From the NCBI GenBank assembly GCA_900553525.1, contig USDZ01000096.1, positions 1-6,664 on the forward strand: 6,664 nucleotides of DNA, read 5' to 3'. This DNA is from an uncultured Oscillospiraceae bacterium (lineage in GTDB: Bacteria > Bacillota > Clostridia > Oscillospirales > Acutalibacteraceae). The notes beneath the pieces are model-generated. The model did not search any database. It worked only from the letters and a program-made list of their open reading frames with translations, and was not told the origin of the DNA. Shown here piece after piece: positions 5,520 through 6,664 of the stretch. Numbering within the stretch: position 1 is the stretch's first letter; each line of letters begins with the position of its first letter. The translations under genes and the position numbers were made by a program.

Positions 5520-5960
5520 TTACCGGGCAAATTTTTGGCTTTCCATGACCGCCATTTGGTCACACCGTTCGTTCTCCGGATGCCCCTGATGGCCGTGAAC
5601 CCAACGAAAAGTTACCCGATGGAATTCGAGCAACGTGAGGAGTTTGTCCCACAGATCAGCGTTGAGCGCCGGCTTTTTGTCGGCTTTGCGCCAGCCGTTG
5701 CGCTTCCATGATTTGGCCCAGCCTTTTTCAATGCCGTCTACAACATAGCGGGAGTCGCTGACAATCGTTACGTCACAAGATTCTTTCAGGGCCGCCAGGC
5801 CCTCAATCACGGCTGTCAGTTCCATGCGGTTGTTGGTGGTCTGAGGGGCGCCGCCGGACAGTTCCTTTTCCCGCCCGCCGTAACGCAGGATCGCTCCCCA
5901 TCCGCCCGGGCCGGGATTTCCAGAGCAAGCGCCATCCGTAAATAATTCGATCTGTTTCAT
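5520..5960 (-). CDS. rnhA: Ribonuclease HI
   Basis: This 146-residue enzyme cuts the RNA strand of RNA-DNA hybrids, removing primers and R-loops. It aligns along its whole length with E. coli RNase HI from memory. The catalytic acids are Asp9 (LFTDGACSGNPGPGGWGAIL), Glu47 (TTNNRMEL), Asp69 (VSDSRYV) and Asp134 (NERCDQMA), with the flexible-loop His124 in VHGHQGHPEN. The basic handle region (SWKRNGWRKADKKP, 84-97) that helps bind the hybrid is present. The protein ends soon after the last helix. The ATG at 5960 was chosen because AAGG lies 9 bases upstream; the in-frame TTG at 5969 is next to that site. A promoter with extended -10 lies directly upstream. It is followed by 172 bases before nifS, which has its own promoter. 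Confidence 0.95.
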   Translation of the reverse strand: MKQIELFTDGACSGNPGPGGWGAILRYGGREKELSGGAPQTTNNRMELTAVIEGLAALKESCDVTIVSDSRYVVDGIEKGWAKSWKRNGWRKADKKPALNADLWDKLLTLLEFHRVTFRWVHGHQGHPENERCDQMAVMESQKFAR

Positions 5961-6002
5961 GTCGCTCAACCTTGTCTAAACAGTATTTTCCGATCGCATT
6001 CT

Positions 6003-6031
6003 ATTATACCAAAAAATCCCCGATGAGCAAG
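6003..6031 (-). promoter_or_regulatory. Extended -10 promoter of rnhA
   Basis: On the minus strand a perfect TATAAT (6003-6008) is preceded by TGG, forming an extended -10 (TGnTATAAT). The -35 is poor (CTTGCT at 6026-6031 with 17 bases, or TTGCTC with 16), as is usual when the extended -10 is present. Transcription would start near 5996, leaving a leader of about 36 bases. Confidence 0.6.
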
Positions 6032-6062
6032 AAATAAACCATCTTTTTCCGGTCCATACTAT

Positions 6063-6092
6063 GGGTGCCGTCGCAAAGTAGAAGCGACACCC
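6063..6092 (+). other. Hairpin in the leader of the nucleotidyltransferase-like gene
   Basis: GGGT (6063-6066) and GTCGC (6070-6074) pair with GCGAC (6084-6088) and ACCC (6089-6092), leaving a 3-base bulge and a 9-base loop. It sits 57 bases before the ATG at 6149, in the region between the divergent genes. The following TGTTTT is too short and too far from the stem for a convincing terminator. Function unknown. Confidence 0.35.
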
Positions 6093-6148
6093 CTGTTTTC
6101 CCCCTGCGCACGGCGATTTTGACCCGGCGACGAAAGGATGCTTCGCTT

Positions 6149-6664
6149 ATGAGTAACTGGCTGAAGGCAATTGTGTTGGCGAATGGAGAGGAGGAAGCGC
6201 TCCGTCCTCTGACCTGCGATATACCAAAGCCTATGATCCGGCTGTGTGGGCGGCCGCTCATGGCCTATACGCTGGATCTCCTGGAACGCAACGGGATTCG
6301 GAACGTCCGAATCTGCACCCGTTATCTGCCTACCGTGGTTGAAAAGGAGTTTGGGGATCAATACCGGGGCATGAGCCTTGCTTACCGACGGACGGATAGG
6401 GAAGACGGCTCGGCGGGGGGGATGCAACGATCGATGCTTTCCCTCGCCGACAGCGGGGAGACGATTTTAGTCATTAGCGGTGAAATTCTGACCGATGTCG
6501 ATCTGACGGCAGCCCTGGCGTTTCACAAGGCCGCCGGCGCCGCCGCCACTCTGGTGGTGACCCGTATCGGTGATCCCCGGGAACACGCGCTGGTGGATGT
6601 GGGGGAAGACGGCCGGGTGACGGGACTGATGGACAAACCGGGCTGGGCTCAGGCGGCGACGGAC
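6149..6664 (+). CDS. Sugar nucleotidyltransferase-like protein, N-terminal part (3' partial), catalytic motifs altered
   Basis: The frame is open from ATG 6149 (AAAGGA at 6133-6138) to the right edge, 172 residues. The order of motifs is that of nucleotidyltransferases making GDP-mannose or dNDP/ADP-glucose: KAIVLANGEEEALRPLT at 6-22, PKPM at 26-29, GRPLMAYTLDLLERNGI at 34-50, GSAGGM at 87-92, ILVISGEILTDVDL at 106-119, and ATLVVTRI at 133-140. Active members have LAGGxGTRLxPLT and a metal-binding Asp in GD. Here the signature reads LANGEEEALRPLT (Asn12, Glu15, Glu16, Ala17 replace Gly, Gly, Thr/Ser, Arg) and the GD is Gly111-Glu112, so catalysis is doubtful. In Bacillota such domains are often fused to a left-handed beta-helix and a phosphomannomutase domain, which would lie outside. 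It is divergent from rnhA. It may be a regulator or sugar-nucleotide binder. Confidence 0.78.
   Translation, partial: MSNWLKAIVLANGEEEALRPLTCDIPKPMIRLCGRPLMAYTLDLLERNGIRNVRICTRYLPTVVEKEFGDQYRGMSLAYRRTDREDGSAGGMQRSMLSLADSGETILVISGEILTDVDLTAALAFHKAAGAAATLVVTRIGDPREHALVDVGEDGRVTGLMDKPGWAQAATD

Noticed and set aside
5348..5563. A 72-residue N-terminal extension of NifS
   Set aside because: Family likeness begins at the ATG at 5347. The extension would be read through the promoter and inverted repeats and overlaps the end of rnhA.
6004..6427. Minus-strand frames overlapping the right-hand gene
   Set aside because: They are antisense to a frame with clear nucleotidyltransferase motifs and a ribosome binding site, and have no recognisable features.

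Overview
This 6.66 kb window looks like the chromosome of an anaerobic low-GC-lineage (Bacillota) bacterium with a fairly GC-rich genome, most likely in Clostridia or a relative. The grounds are the stand-alone NifS-NifU pair of clostridial type, strong AAAGGA-type ribosome binding sites, sigma-A-like promoters and the AzlCD family proteins. The species cannot be named from this sequence.

Layout from left to right. (i) 2-277 (+): the last 91 codons of an ABC exporter ATPase. (ii) 278-818: no intact gene. About 301-543 folds on paper into one closed, multi-branched RNA-like structure with at least seven helices, including long-range ones. It is followed by a hairpin that covers a ribosome binding site and by a short broken reading frame (614-685) that resembles the beginning of a tyrosine recombinase. 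(iii) 819-1208 (-): a small AT-rich VOC/glyoxalase-fold gene with its own promoter, in a stretch whose composition differs from the rest. (iv) 1504-3534 (-): a three-gene transcription unit, sugar-phosphate isomerase/epimerase-like TIM barrel, then azlC, then azlD (branched-chain amino acid exporter), with a good promoter at 3588-3617. (v) 3678-5347 (-): the iron-sulfur cluster assembly pair nifS-nifU, with a strong terminator after nifU and a promoter overlapped by inverted repeats. (vi) 5520-5960 (-): ribonuclease HI (rnhA), with its own extended -10 promoter. (vii) 6149-6664 (+, runs off the window): a divergently transcribed sugar nucleotidyltransferase-like protein whose nucleotide-binding and metal-binding signatures are altered.

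How the parts relate: NifS supplies persulfide sulfur and NifU is the scaffold for cluster assembly, so they form a functional unit. AzlC and AzlD form one two-subunit exporter. The isomerase shares their transcript for no obvious biochemical reason. The most unusual parts are the large structured, probably RNA-coding region at 301-543 beside a decayed integrase-like frame, and the apparently catalytically altered nucleotidyltransferase at the right edge. All RNA folds, promoters and operators were found by reading the sequence by eye; no folding program or database search was run.
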